DNA of 5,770 nt, from the NCBI GenBank assembly GCA_016873405.1, contig VGXH01000141.1, positions 1 to 5,770 of the forward strand, given 5' to 3'. The stretch is from a bacterium. Lineage in GTDB: Bacteria; Krumholzibacteriota; Krumholzibacteria; LZORAL124-64-63. Made by a program: the position numbers and the translations under genes. The notes beneath the pieces were generated by a model, which worked only from the letters and a program-made list of their open reading frames with translations, was not told where the DNA came from and made no database searches. Each line of letters begins with the position of its first letter. The first letter of the stretch is position 1. Of this stretch, positions 1 through 5,770 are shown in pieces.

Positions 1-120
1 CAGCAGCAGGTCCCCATCGACGCGCGCCAGGGTGGCGAACATCGTCGCCAGCACCAGCAGCGGGAACGCCAGCAGGCGGGGGAACGGCGAGCGCTCCGGT
101 TCCAGACGCCAGGACCTCAC
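1..120 (-). CDS. N-terminal part of an unidentified membrane protein
   Basis: Reading leftward from a GTG at 120-118, 40 codons stay open to the window edge, so the 3' end is missing. The product begins MRSWRLEPERSPFPRLLAF. A basic, Pro/Arg-rich head is followed by a hydrophobic stretch at about residues 15-32, then the more polar RVDGD. This looks like an N-terminal membrane anchor or an uncleaved signal segment. The GTG overlaps the stop of the upstream Yip1-family gene by four bases (GTGA), and no purine-rich ribosome site precedes it, so translation probably depends on coupling to that gene. No other start fits before the hydrophobic segment; the only in-frame ATG is codon 27, inside it. 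I do not recognise the family. The tight overlap suggests that it works with the Yip1-family protein, but this is inference from position. Confidence 0.6.
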   Translation of the reverse strand, partial: MRSWRLEPERSPFPRLLAFPLLVLATMFATLARVDGDLLL

Positions 121-836
121 GAGGCGACGGCGCCCAGGATGAACAGCAGCACCGCCGCCGTGACGGTCGACAGGCAGATCACCGCCGGGGCCAGCACCGC
201 CACCAGCGCCCGCCAGGGATCGGTCCCGTGGATGCGGTAGAGCCCGATGACATCGATCGCCAGTTCCCACAGCACGGCCACCACGCCGCCGCAGAACGGC
301 AGCAGCGCCACCACGCCGGCGGCCTTGCCGTACGCCGCCACGCGGAAGGTGGCCTCGAAGCCCAGCTTGTTGCCGCCCAGGAGCATCAACAGCAGGTGCA
401 TCAGGCCGGCGCGGACCAGAACGTCCACCGTAACGGTCAGCGGGCTGGCGACGAAGCCGAGGAACGAGGGCAGGGGGCCGAACAGGCTGTGGAATACGTC
501 GCCGGAGGCCAGGGTCCGCAGCGAACTGCCGGCCAGTGACCAGACCCAGCCGAGCAGGGCCGCCAGCATGCCGAGGATGATCGCGTAGAGCAACGGTTGT
601 CCGAAGCCCAGTCGCGAGGGCATGCGGCCGAAGAACGGCCCGGGCGACGCCAGGACCTCGCGCGTGGTGAGGTAGAGCGCGTTGAGGAAGCCGAAGCGCT
701 CCCGCTGTTCCCACGGGCACAGCTGGAGGCCCTCGGGGCCGCGCCCGGCACCCGGGTCCGGCGCGCCGTGGTCGTAGCCGCCGCCGTCGCCGCCGCCGTC
801 GCCGCCGCATCCCCGATCCTGGCCGCCGGAGTCCAT
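117..836 (-). CDS. Yip1-family integral membrane protein
   Basis: The protein has 239 residues. After a soluble N-terminus of about 75 residues come several hydrophobic segments, at roughly 80-103, 127-154, 170-200 and 208-236. The block from GFEATFRVAAYG (159-170) through LLPFCGG (178-184) to the IGLYRIHGTDPWRA stretch (197-210) matches the typical Yip1 domain pattern: Phe/Tyr-rich helix, Pro-Gly-Gly turn, then IGL-x-x-x-H. The CPWEQR motif and ASPGPFFGRMP at 40-73 also resemble the pre-membrane segment of bacterial Yip1-like proteins. The biochemical role of the bacterial family is unknown. The start at 836 was chosen over an in-frame ATG at 869 because AGGAGG lies 8 bases before it; the upstream ATG has no such site. 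The N-terminus is unusually rich in Gly and Asp (residues 11-33), encoded by a 12-base tandem repeat. The gene lies 113 bases after the symporter stop, with no convincing terminator between, so readthrough is plausible. It overlaps the next gene by four bases. Confidence 0.8.
   Translation of the reverse strand: MDSGGQDRGCGGDGGGDGGGYDHGAPDPGAGRGPEGLQLCPWEQRERFGFLNALYLTTREVLASPGPFFGRMPSRLGFGQPLLYAIILGMLAALLGWVWSLAGSSLRTLASGDVFHSLFGPLPSFLGFVASPLTVTVDVLVRAGLMHLLLMLLGGNKLGFEATFRVAAYGKAAGVVALLPFCGGVVAVLWELAIDVIGLYRIHGTDPWRALVAVLAPAVICLSTVTAAVLLFILGAVAS
778..807. repeat. 12-base tandem repeat inside the Yip1-family gene
   Basis: The 12-base unit CCGCCGCCGTCG occurs at 778-789 and again at 790-801, followed by a half unit, CCGCCG. 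Read on the minus strand in frame, it encodes Gly/Asp runs of the form GGDGGGDGGG (residues 11-20 of the 239-residue protein). Because the unit is a multiple of three, gain or loss of copies would keep the frame and change only the length of the flexible N-terminal linker. Confidence 0.75.
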
Positions 837-844
837 GCCGATGC

Positions 845-850
845 CCTCCT
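845..850 (-). promoter_or_regulatory. Shine-Dalgarno site that sets the Yip1-family start
   Basis: The minus strand reads AGGAGG here, 8 bases before the ATG at 836-834. This is a consensus-quality ribosome site, and it decides in favour of that ATG over the in-frame ATG at 869-867. Confidence 0.8.
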
Positions 851-949
851 GTCGCCGGGGTCGCTGCATCCGCCGTCAACCGGTCCGCGCCCCTGCTACG
901 CGCGGGCCGCGGCGTTCGTTGCACCGGACTCGGCGGCGCCCGCCCCGCG

Positions 950-2224
950 CTACTTCGCCAGCACGTCCGTCTCGCCCTCCGCGCGCGCGACCACCACCGC
1001 CACGCAGGTGTCGCCGAAGACGTTGATGGCCGTGCGGCACATGTCCAGCAACGGGTCGATCGCCAGGATCAGGGCGATGCCCTCCAGCGGCAGGCCCGCC
1101 GCGTCCAGCACGATCGACATCATCACCAGCCCCGCGGCCGGGATGCCCGCGGCGCCGATGCTCGCCAGGAGGGCGGTCAGCACGACGGCGAACTGCGTCG
1201 CGAACCCCAGCTCGATGCCGTAGGCCTGGGCGATGAACATCGCCGCCACGCACTCGTAGAGCGCGGTGCCGTTCATGTTGACGGTCGCGCCCAGGGGCAG
1301 CACGAAGCTGGAGACGCGGTTGCTGACGCCGGCCCGCTTCTCGACGCATTCCATCGTCAAGGGCAGCGTCGCCGAGCTGCTGCGCGTCGAGAAGGCGGTC
1401 AGCAGCGCCGGCGCCATGGCGCGGACGTGCCGCCAGGCGGGCAGGCGACCGAGCGTGGCGACCATCAACGGCAGGGTCACGGCGCCGTGCAGCACCAGCG
1501 CTCCCAGCACCACCAGCCCGTACCGGGCCAGCGGCGGGAACGCCTCGAAGCCGGCGGTGGCGGTCAGCCCGGCCACCAGCGCGAAGATGCCCAGCGGCGC
1601 GGTGGCCATGACCCACCCGGTCACCTTCAGCATCGCGCCGTTCAGGCCGTCCCAGAACTCGATCTGGCGCTCGCGCAGGGCCGTCGGCAGCGTCGTGATG
1701 CCCAGGCCGAGGATGATGCAGAAGAAGATGAGCGCCAGCATGTCGCCCGCGGCCGCCGCCGCCAGGGCGTTCTCCGGGACCATGCGCTGCACGATGCCGA
1801 CGATATCCGCGGCGCCGCGGCCTTCCATCTTCGCCGCCAGCTCCGCGGGCGGGGCGGCCAGTCCCAGGCGGCCGGCGACCGGTCCCTGCGCGTCGACCCC
1901 CGGCCGCACCAGGTTCACCAGCAAAAGGCCGGTGAGGATCGCCACCAGGCTGGTCGCCACATAGAGTCCGAAGGTGCGGCCGAACAGCCGGCCCAGGCCG
2001 CGGCCCGAGCCCACCCCGGCCACGCCGGTGATGATCGAGGCCGCCACCAGCGGCACGATCACCATCCGCAGGCCGCGCAGGAAGAGCTGTCCCACGAACT
2101 CGAAGGCGTCCGCCGGCTGCAGACCGGCGGTCGGGGACCGGTCCAGGGGCCACAGCAGGCCGGCGCCCACGCCCAGGACCAAAGCGATGAGGATCTGCCA
2201 GTGGAGGTCGAGCCGGCGGCGCAT
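950..2224 (-). CDS. Dicarboxylate/amino acid:cation symporter (DAACS, glutamate transporter family)
   Basis: This 424-residue inner-membrane carrier has normal length for the family, which imports glutamate, aspartate or C4-dicarboxylates driven by Na+ or H+. The full fold is visible: six helices (about 9-258), hairpin HP1 with the serine-rich STRSSSATLP (279-288), TM7 with NMNGTALYE (316-324), hairpin HP2 with SIGAAGIPAAGLVMM (355-369), and TM8 with D390, D394, R397, T398, N401 and D405. By analogy with archaeal GltPh, D394, R397 and T398 bind the acidic substrate, and N401 and D405 contribute to substrate and Na+ binding. Arg in TM8 favours an acidic amino acid or dicarboxylate over a neutral one. 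R281 in HP1 matches the prokaryotic arrangement. In TM7 the usual NMDGT reads NMNGT (N318), which removes a conserved acidic residue. The ATG at 2224 follows GGGAG with a short 4-base gap, and a good promoter lies just upstream. The exact substrate and coupling ion cannot be fixed from sequence. Confidence 0.93.
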   Translation of the reverse strand: MRRRLDLHWQILIALVLGVGAGLLWPLDRSPTAGLQPADAFEFVGQLFLRGLRMVIVPLVAASIITGVAGVGSGRGLGRLFGRTFGLYVATSLVAILTGLLLVNLVRPGVDAQGPVAGRLGLAAPPAELAAKMEGRGAADIVGIVQRMVPENALAAAAAGDMLALIFFCIILGLGITTLPTALRERQIEFWDGLNGAMLKVTGWVMATAPLGIFALVAGLTATAGFEAFPPLARYGLVVLGALVLHGAVTLPLMVATLGRLPAWRHVRAMAPALLTAFSTRSSSATLPLTMECVEKRAGVSNRVSSFVLPLGATVNMNGTALYECVAAMFIAQAYGIELGFATQFAVVLTALLASIGAAGIPAAGLVMMSIVLDAAGLPLEGIALILAIDPLLDMCRTAINVFGDTCVAVVVARAEGETDVLAK

Positions 2225-2256
2225 CGCGCTCCCGTCCGCGGGTGGGGGTTGCGGGC

Positions 2257-2285
2257 AGTCTACCGGCCGGCGCCACGGCGCTCAA
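2257..2285 (-). promoter_or_regulatory. Sigma70-type promoter candidate for the symporter
   Basis: On the minus strand, TTGAGC (2285-2280) and TAGACT (2262-2257) are separated by exactly 17 bases. Each hexamer matches four of six consensus positions, including the key TTGA and the TA...T of the -10. Transcription would start near 2250, giving a leader of about 26 nt before the ATG at 2224. A short dyad, GCGCC-AC-GGCGC (2270-2281), touches the -35 and could be an operator, although such dyads are easy to find in DNA this GC-rich. Confidence 0.6.
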
Positions 2286-2312
2286 GGCCGAAAACCGCTG
2301 TGCGGCGTGAGG

Positions 2313-2341
2313 TTGGCAGCCCGGCCGCCCCGTGCTACGAT
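2313..2341 (+). promoter_or_regulatory. Sigma70-type promoter candidate for the pepA operon
   Basis: TTGGCA (2313-2318, five of six consensus bases) is followed after exactly 17 bases by TACGAT (2336-2341, four of six). It stands out in a region with very few A/T-containing hexamers. Transcription would begin near 2348 and leave a leader of about 100 nt before the pepA ATG. It lies back to back with the symporter promoter, the two -35 elements being 27 bases apart (2286-2312), so one regulator bound between them could affect both. Confidence 0.62.
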
Positions 2342-2372
2342 GCGTCCGCCCGCGCCGCGCGTCCGGGGCCAT

Positions 2373-2425
2373 CGCCGGCGGACCAGCCCGCGGGCCGGCG
2401 CCGCCCGCGCGCCGCCGGCGGACCA
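2373..2425. repeat. 13-base direct repeat in the pepA leader
   Basis: CGCCGGCGGACCA occurs at 2373-2385 and, identically, at 2413-2425, exactly 40 bases apart. Between the copies sits the perfect palindrome GCCCGCGGGC (2386-2395). The first copy can also pair CGCCGGC (2373-2379) with GCCGGCG (2394-2400) to form a 7-bp stem. The repeat is real in the sequence; its function is unknown, and the GC-rich composition makes a chance origin possible. Confidence 0.5.
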
Positions 2426-2436
2426 TCGACATTCCG

Positions 2437-2441
2437 AGGAG
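2437..2441 (+). promoter_or_regulatory. Shine-Dalgarno site that sets the pepA start
   Basis: AGGAG ends five bases before the ATG at 2447. The pepA frame stays open for about 1 kb upstream because of GC bias, so this site, together with the promoter at 2313-2341, is what fixes the start. Confidence 0.8.
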
Positions 2442-2446
2442 TTCCC

Positions 2447-3979
2447 ATGCGTATTGTCGTCGCCGATTCCGCCACGCCCGTGCCCGCCGCCGACCTGCCC
2501 GTGATCCCGGTCTTGCAGATCGCGGACGCTCCCGACGCCGGGCAACTCGCCGCCGCCCTGACGCGTCTGGGCGCGCCGCGACGCGGCCGGCGCCGCGCCT
2601 TGGACTGGGACCTGGCCGGATCCGGTTTCACGGCCAAGGCCGAGGCGCTGCTGCCGCTGCCGCGCCCCGGGGGCGGCTGGGTGCTGCTGGTGGGCCTCGG
2701 ACCGGCGGACAAGGCGGGCCTGGAGACCGTGCGGTGCGCCGCCGGCCGGGCGGCCGCCCGCGCCGCCGAGATGAAGGCGTCCCGCCTGGCGGTGGTGCTG
2801 CCGCCCCCCGGCGCGCTGGCCTTCGACGACCGGACCCTGGCCCGCTGCTGGGCCGAGGGCGCGCGGCTCGGGCTCCCGCCGCAGGGGACGCTCAAGTCGG
2901 GCCCCGCGAAGGACCGCGGCGGCGCGCCCGCCCGCCTGACGCTGGTGGCGGCGGCGCGGCGGCACCGCGCCCTGCGGGAGGGATCGGCCGAGGGCGAGGC
3001 CTTCGCCGCCGGCTGCCTGCTCGCGCGCGAGCTGGTCAACCTGCCGCCGAACCTGCTGACCCCGGCGGCCCTGGCCGGGCGCGCCCGCGCCGTCGCGCGG
3101 CGCGAGGGACTGAGCTGTCGCCCCCACGGTCCGGCGCGCCTGCGCCAGTGGCGCATGGGCGGCCTGCTGGGCGTCGGCCAGGGCAGCGCCAACCCGCCGC
3201 GGCTGGTGGAACTGCACTGGCGTCCGCGGGGGCGCGGCGGCCGGGCGCTGCCGAAGGTGGCCCTGGTCGGCAAGGGCATCACGTTCGACACCGGCGGGAT
3301 CTCGCTGAAGCCCGCCGCCGGCATGGAGCTGATGAAGTCCGACATGGGCGGCGCCGCCGCGGTGCTGGGCGCGGCCGTGGTGGCGGCGCGACTGCGGCTG
3401 CCGCTGGACCTGACCGTCATCATCCCGACGGCCGAGAACATGCCCGACGGCCGCGCGGCCAGGCCTTCGGACATCATCACGATGGCCAACGGCAAGACGG
3501 TCGAGATCCTCAACACCGACGCCGAGGGGCGCCTGATCCTGGCCGACGCGCTGTGGTACGCCGCGCGCGGGCGGCCCGACCACATCATCGACGCGGCCAC
3601 GTTGACGGGCGCCTGCGTCGTGGCGCTCGGCAGCCATTTCGCCGGGCTGATGGGCAACAGCGCCGAGCTGATCGACGTCCTGCGCCAGGCCGGCGGCGAG
3701 ACGTTCGAACGCACCTGGCACCTGCCGGTCGTCGATGAACACCGCGAGGAGGTGGTCGGCTCCTGGAGCGACCTGAAGAACCTGGGCGAGGGCCGCGACG
3801 CCGGCGCGCTGACCGCGGCGGCGTTCCTGTCGCATTTCGTCGACGAGTCCACGTCGTGGGCGCACCTGGACATCGCCGGCGTGGCCTGGGCCGCGCGGGC
3901 GACCGCCACCTGCCCCCGGGGCGCCACCGGCTTCGGGGCCCGGCTGATCGCGCGCGCCCTGCAGATCCTTGTCGACTGA
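2447..3979 (+). CDS. pepA: Leucyl aminopeptidase, peptidase family M17
   Basis: This 510-residue cytosolic enzyme removes N-terminal amino acids, typically Leu, from peptides using two metal ions (Zn or Mn). It normally acts as a hexamer. The N-terminal domain (about 1-170) is weakly conserved and contains GGGWVLLVGLG (75-85). The C-terminal catalytic domain (about 190-510) has all key residues: metal ligands K276, D281, D299, D358 and E360, and catalytic K288 and R362. They sit in VGKGITFDTGG (274-284), MKSDMGGAA (296-304) and the family signature NTDAEGRL (356-363). All lie six positions beyond their E. coli PepA counterparts, so the core has no gap or insertion. DAATLTGA (382-389), WAHLDIAG (471-478) and GATGFG (492-497) are further family blocks. 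E. coli PepA also binds DNA (Xer recombination, carAB control); nothing here tests that role. The gene is first in an operon with the MATE and xseA genes, and its stop lies inside the MATE gene. The protein looks intact and active. Confidence 0.96.
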   Translation: MRIVVADSATPVPAADLPVIPVLQIADAPDAGQLAAALTRLGAPRRGRRRALDWDLAGSGFTAKAEALLPLPRPGGGWVLLVGLGPADKAGLETVRCAAGRAAARAAEMKASRLAVVLPPPGALAFDDRTLARCWAEGARLGLPPQGTLKSGPAKDRGGAPARLTLVAAARRHRALREGSAEGEAFAAGCLLARELVNLPPNLLTPAALAGRARAVARREGLSCRPHGPARLRQWRMGGLLGVGQGSANPPRLVELHWRPRGRGGRALPKVALVGKGITFDTGGISLKPAAGMELMKSDMGGAAAVLGAAVVAARLRLPLDLTVIIPTAENMPDGRAARPSDIITMANGKTVEILNTDAEGRLILADALWYAARGRPDHIIDAATLTGACVVALGSHFAGLMGNSAELIDVLRQAGGETFERTWHLPVVDEHREEVVGSWSDLKNLGEGRDAGALTAAAFLSHFVDESTSWAHLDIAGVAWAARATATCPRGATGFGARLIARALQILVD

Positions 3980-5348
3980 CAGGGCGGCGGCCCGTGGCCC
4001 CGGCGGCGGCGACCGTTCCTCGCGGCCCCTGGCGGCGACGATCACGACGCTGGCGGCGCCGCTGGTGCTCGCGCAGCTGGCGCAGACGGGCATGGGCCTG
4101 GTCGACACGCTGATGGTGGGCCGCCTCGGCGGGCCGCCGCTGGCGGCGCTCAGCCTGGCCACCCTGCTGTTCGCGGCGCTGGCCATGACCATCAAGGCCG
4201 TCGACGTAGCCTGCCAGACGTTCACCGCCCGGCGCGTCGGGCAGGGTCGCGACGACCAGGTCGGCACCGTGGTGGCCACCGCGCTGACGGTGGTCGTGGT
4301 GTTGGGCGGCGCCGCGTCGCTGGTGCTGCTGCGCTGGCCCGGCCGGATCATGGAACTCGTCACGCCGGATCCGGAAGTCGACCGCCTGGGCGCCGCCTAC
4401 CTCCACTGGCGCGCCGTCGGGCTCGTGCCGCTGCTCGTGTTCTTCCAGCTCAAGGCGATGGGCGACGGCATCGGCTGGACGCGAGTCGGCATGCTCGCGG
4501 GCCTGGGCATGAACCTGCTGAACGTCGTCCTGAACTGGCTGCTGATCTACGGGCACGCCGGGCTGCCGGCGCTCGGCGTCGCGGGGGCGGCCATCGCCAG
4601 TTCGCTCAGCGGCGCCGCGGCGGCCGTCGCCCTGCTGGCGGTCTACCTGCGTCCGGGCCCGCGCCGGCGGTTCCGCCTGCTGGCGCGCGGCAACTTCCAC
4701 CGCGAACTGGTGCGGCCGTTCCTGGCGATGGCCTGGCCGCCGGCGGTGCAGACCCTGGGCGTCGTGGTGGCCCTGACCACGTTCTACGTTATCCTGGGCA
4801 GGATCTCGACCGCGACCCTGGCCGTCGGCGCCGTGGTGCTGCGGCTGGCGTCGCTCAGCTTCATGCCCGGGCTGGGCATGGGCGCCGCGGTGCAGACCAT
4901 GGTCGGCCAGGCGCTCGGCGCCGGCGATGTGCGCGGCGCCCGCCGCGCCGCCTGGACGGGCATGGGACTGGCGATGGCGCTGATGGGCGCCTGCGGCCTG
5001 GTGTTTCTGCTCCTGCCGGTCCCCTTGCTGCGGCTGTTCGGCCTGGACGAGGCCCTGGTGCGCAGCGGCGTGCCGGCGCTCCGCCTGGTGGGGGCCGCGC
5101 AGGTCGTCGACGCCGTGGGCCTGACCCTGGCCGGCGGGCTGCGCGGCGCCGGCCACACGCGCTCGGTCATGGCCGTCGACGTCGTGGCCGGCTTGATCCT
5201 GATGCCGCCCCTGGCCTGGCTGTTCGGGATCGCCATGGGCGGCGACCTGCTGGGCGCCACCTGGGCGCTGGCCGTCTGGTTCACGCTCTACGCGGCGGGC
5301 ATGCTGGCGCTGTTCCTGCGCCCGCACTGGCACGAGGTGAGGTCTTGA
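3969..5348 (+). CDS. MATE-family multidrug/toxin efflux transporter
   Basis: This 459-residue, twelve-helix inner-membrane antiporter belongs to the MATE family, which exports cationic drugs, dyes or metabolites in exchange for Na+ or H+. TM1 carries LAQTGMGLVDTLMVGRLGG (37-55), the NorM-like start motif; D46 is its conserved acidic residue. MNLLNVVLNWLLIYG (181-195) followed by LGVAGAAIA (202-210) is the typical mid-protein block. In the second half, MVGQALGAGD (311-320) and LRGAGHT (391-397) match the family. Length and the two-bundle repeat are normal. The substrate cannot be deduced. The start is a TTG overlapping pepA by 11 bases. The next standard in-frame start, a GTG at codon 33, would cut into TM1, so TTG is preferred even though no clear Shine-Dalgarno site precedes it. 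Translation is therefore probably coupled to pepA. The N-terminal 20 residues are polar and rich in Gly and Arg. The stop overlaps the xseA start by four bases. Confidence 0.92.
   Translation: MSTDRAAARGPGGGDRSSRPLAATITTLAAPLVLAQLAQTGMGLVDTLMVGRLGGPPLAALSLATLLFAALAMTIKAVDVACQTFTARRVGQGRDDQVGTVVATALTVVVVLGGAASLVLLRWPGRIMELVTPDPEVDRLGAAYLHWRAVGLVPLLVFFQLKAMGDGIGWTRVGMLAGLGMNLLNVVLNWLLIYGHAGLPALGVAGAAIASSLSGAAAAVALLAVYLRPGPRRRFRLLARGNFHRELVRPFLAMAWPPAVQTLGVVVALTTFYVILGRISTATLAVGAVVLRLASLSFMPGLGMGAAVQTMVGQALGAGDVRGARRAAWTGMGLAMALMGACGLVFLLLPVPLLRLFGLDEALVRSGVPALRLVGAAQVVDAVGLTLAGGLRGAGHTRSVMAVDVVAGLILMPPLAWLFGIAMGGDLLGATWALAVWFTLYAAGMLALFLRPHWHEVRS
5334..5342 (+). promoter_or_regulatory. Ribosome-binding site for the xseA TTG start
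   Basis: GAGGTGAGG lies within the last codons of the MATE gene. Its first half, GAGGTG, ends five bases before the TTG at 5345. This supports the TTG, which overlaps the MATE stop as TTGA, as the true start. Confidence 0.65.
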
Positions 5349-5770
5349 GCACATCCGACGGCGGTGGCGGCGCGGCGCGCGCGGTGCTGACCGTGCGCGA
5401 GTTGAACGAGCAGATCGCCGCCGCCCTGCAACTGGCGTTCGCGCGCACGGTCTGGGTCCGCGGCGAGGTGCAGCGCCTGCCGTTTGACGCCGCCGCGCGC
5501 CAGCACGTCTACTTCGAGCTGCACGAGACCGGGCGCAGCGGCGCCGCCGAGTACGCGGTGGCCGTGGCGATCATGGGCTGGGACCGGCAGAAGTTCAGCC
5601 TCGGCCGCTATCTCGACGGCACCGACTCTGACCTGCGGCTGGCCAACCAGCTGGAGGTCTGCCTCGAGTGCAAGGTGGACTTCTACCCGAAGTTCGGGAA
5701 GCTCACCTTGAAGGTCGTCGGCATCGATCCCACGTTCTCGCTGGGGCGGCTGGAGGCGCGCCGGCGCCAG
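5345..5770 (+). CDS. xseA: Exodeoxyribonuclease VII large subunit, N-terminal part (cut by the window edge)
   Basis: 142 codons stay open to the right edge; the family is usually 400-550 residues, so most of the catalytic part lies outside. XseA pairs with several copies of small XseB to degrade single-stranded DNA from both ends in the cytosol, in repair and recombination. The visible part is the N-terminal OB-fold, the DNA-binding domain. It runs from LTVRELNEQI (15-24), through TVWVRGEVQRL (35-45) and HVYFELHE (54-61), to VDFYPKFGKLTLKVVGIDP (111-129). E. coli XseA has the same order: FTVSRLN, VWISGEIS, GHWYFTLKD, LYEPRGDYQI. It differs in that the usual GHWYF reads QHVYF, and there is an extra stretch around DGTDSDLRLANQ (91-102). 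The domain ends in DPTFSLGRLEARR, in place of the commoner P-x-G-x-G-x-L form. The TTG start overlaps the MATE stop by four bases and has a ribosome site. An xseB gene might follow beyond the window. Confidence 0.85.
   Translation, partial: MSTSDGGGGAARAVLTVRELNEQIAAALQLAFARTVWVRGEVQRLPFDAAARQHVYFELHETGRSGAAEYAVAVAIMGWDRQKFSLGRYLDGTDSDLRLANQLEVCLECKVDFYPKFGKLTLKVVGIDPTFSLGRLEARRRQ

Noticed and set aside
837..869. Upstream in-frame ATG (869) as the start of the Yip1-family protein
   Set aside because: It has no ribosome site, whereas the ATG at 836 has AGGAGG 8 bases upstream.
876..881. GTTGAC on the minus strand as a -35 for a separate Yip1-gene promoter
   Set aside because: No -10-like hexamer lies 16-18 bases downstream; that stretch is GC-rich.
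932..944. GGCGG-CGC-CCGCC hairpin just after the symporter stop, as a possible terminator
   Set aside because: The stem is only 5 bp and no T-run follows it on the minus strand. Such stems are common in this composition, so I do not call an intrinsic terminator.
876..2432. 518-codon minus-strand frame over the symporter
   Set aside because: It is a frame-shifted shadow of the symporter with an Arg/Gly/Ala/Pro-rich product and no recognisable domain.
1427..2446. Long open plus-strand frame upstream of and in frame with pepA, antisense to the symporter
   Set aside because: Its product is Gln/Arg/His-rich low-complexity sequence with no family features. The opposite strand holds a complete, motif-perfect symporter. 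GC-rich DNA lacks stop codons, which explains the open frame.
2282..5354. Long minus-strand frames antisense to pepA and the MATE gene (up to 693 codons)
   Set aside because: The products are Gln/His/Arg/Ala-rich with no hydrophobic or catalytic pattern, while the plus strand encodes two well-conserved proteins across the same bases.

Overview
The window comes from a bacterium with a very GC-rich genome: codon third positions are almost all G or C, and TTG and GTG serve as starts beside ATG. Gene order and protein style fit a deep-branching, metagenome-type Gram-negative lineage (for example the Eisenbacteria/Krumholzibacteriota or deltaproteobacterial kind). The sequence alone does not settle the taxon. 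The window is packed with genes. I see no mobile element, CRISPR array, tRNA, rRNA or convincing intrinsic terminator.

The layout is two divergent gene sets around a 222-base control region (2225-2446). Leftward, on the minus strand, run a dicarboxylate/amino acid:cation symporter (2224 to 950), a 113-base gap, a Yip1-family membrane protein (836 to 117), and the first 40 codons of another membrane protein that leaves the window (120 to 1, GTG start, 4-base overlap). Rightward, on the plus strand, run an M17 leucyl aminopeptidase (pepA, 2447-3979), a MATE-family efflux transporter (3969-5348, TTG start, 11-base overlap) and the 5' part of xseA, the exonuclease VII large subunit (5345 to the right edge, TTG start, 4-base overlap). 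The overlaps make the plus-strand genes look like one translationally coupled operon.

The central region carries two well-spaced sigma70-type promoter candidates, each with a 17-base spacer. One faces the symporter (-35 TTGAGC, -10 TAGACT, reading leftward); the other faces pepA (-35 TTGGCA, -10 TACGAT). The pepA leader is about 100 nt long, strongly GC-rich and contains a 13-base direct repeat.

Functionally, the set joins amino acid or dicarboxylate uptake, peptide turnover, drug/metabolite export and DNA repair. A link between the symporter and the aminopeptidase through amino acid supply is possible but only inferred. I found no clear undescribed system. The points most worth checking are an Asn replacing the usual Asp in the symporter's NMDGT motif, the unidentified membrane gene at the left edge, and the coupled TTG-start operon with a divergent-looking XseA.
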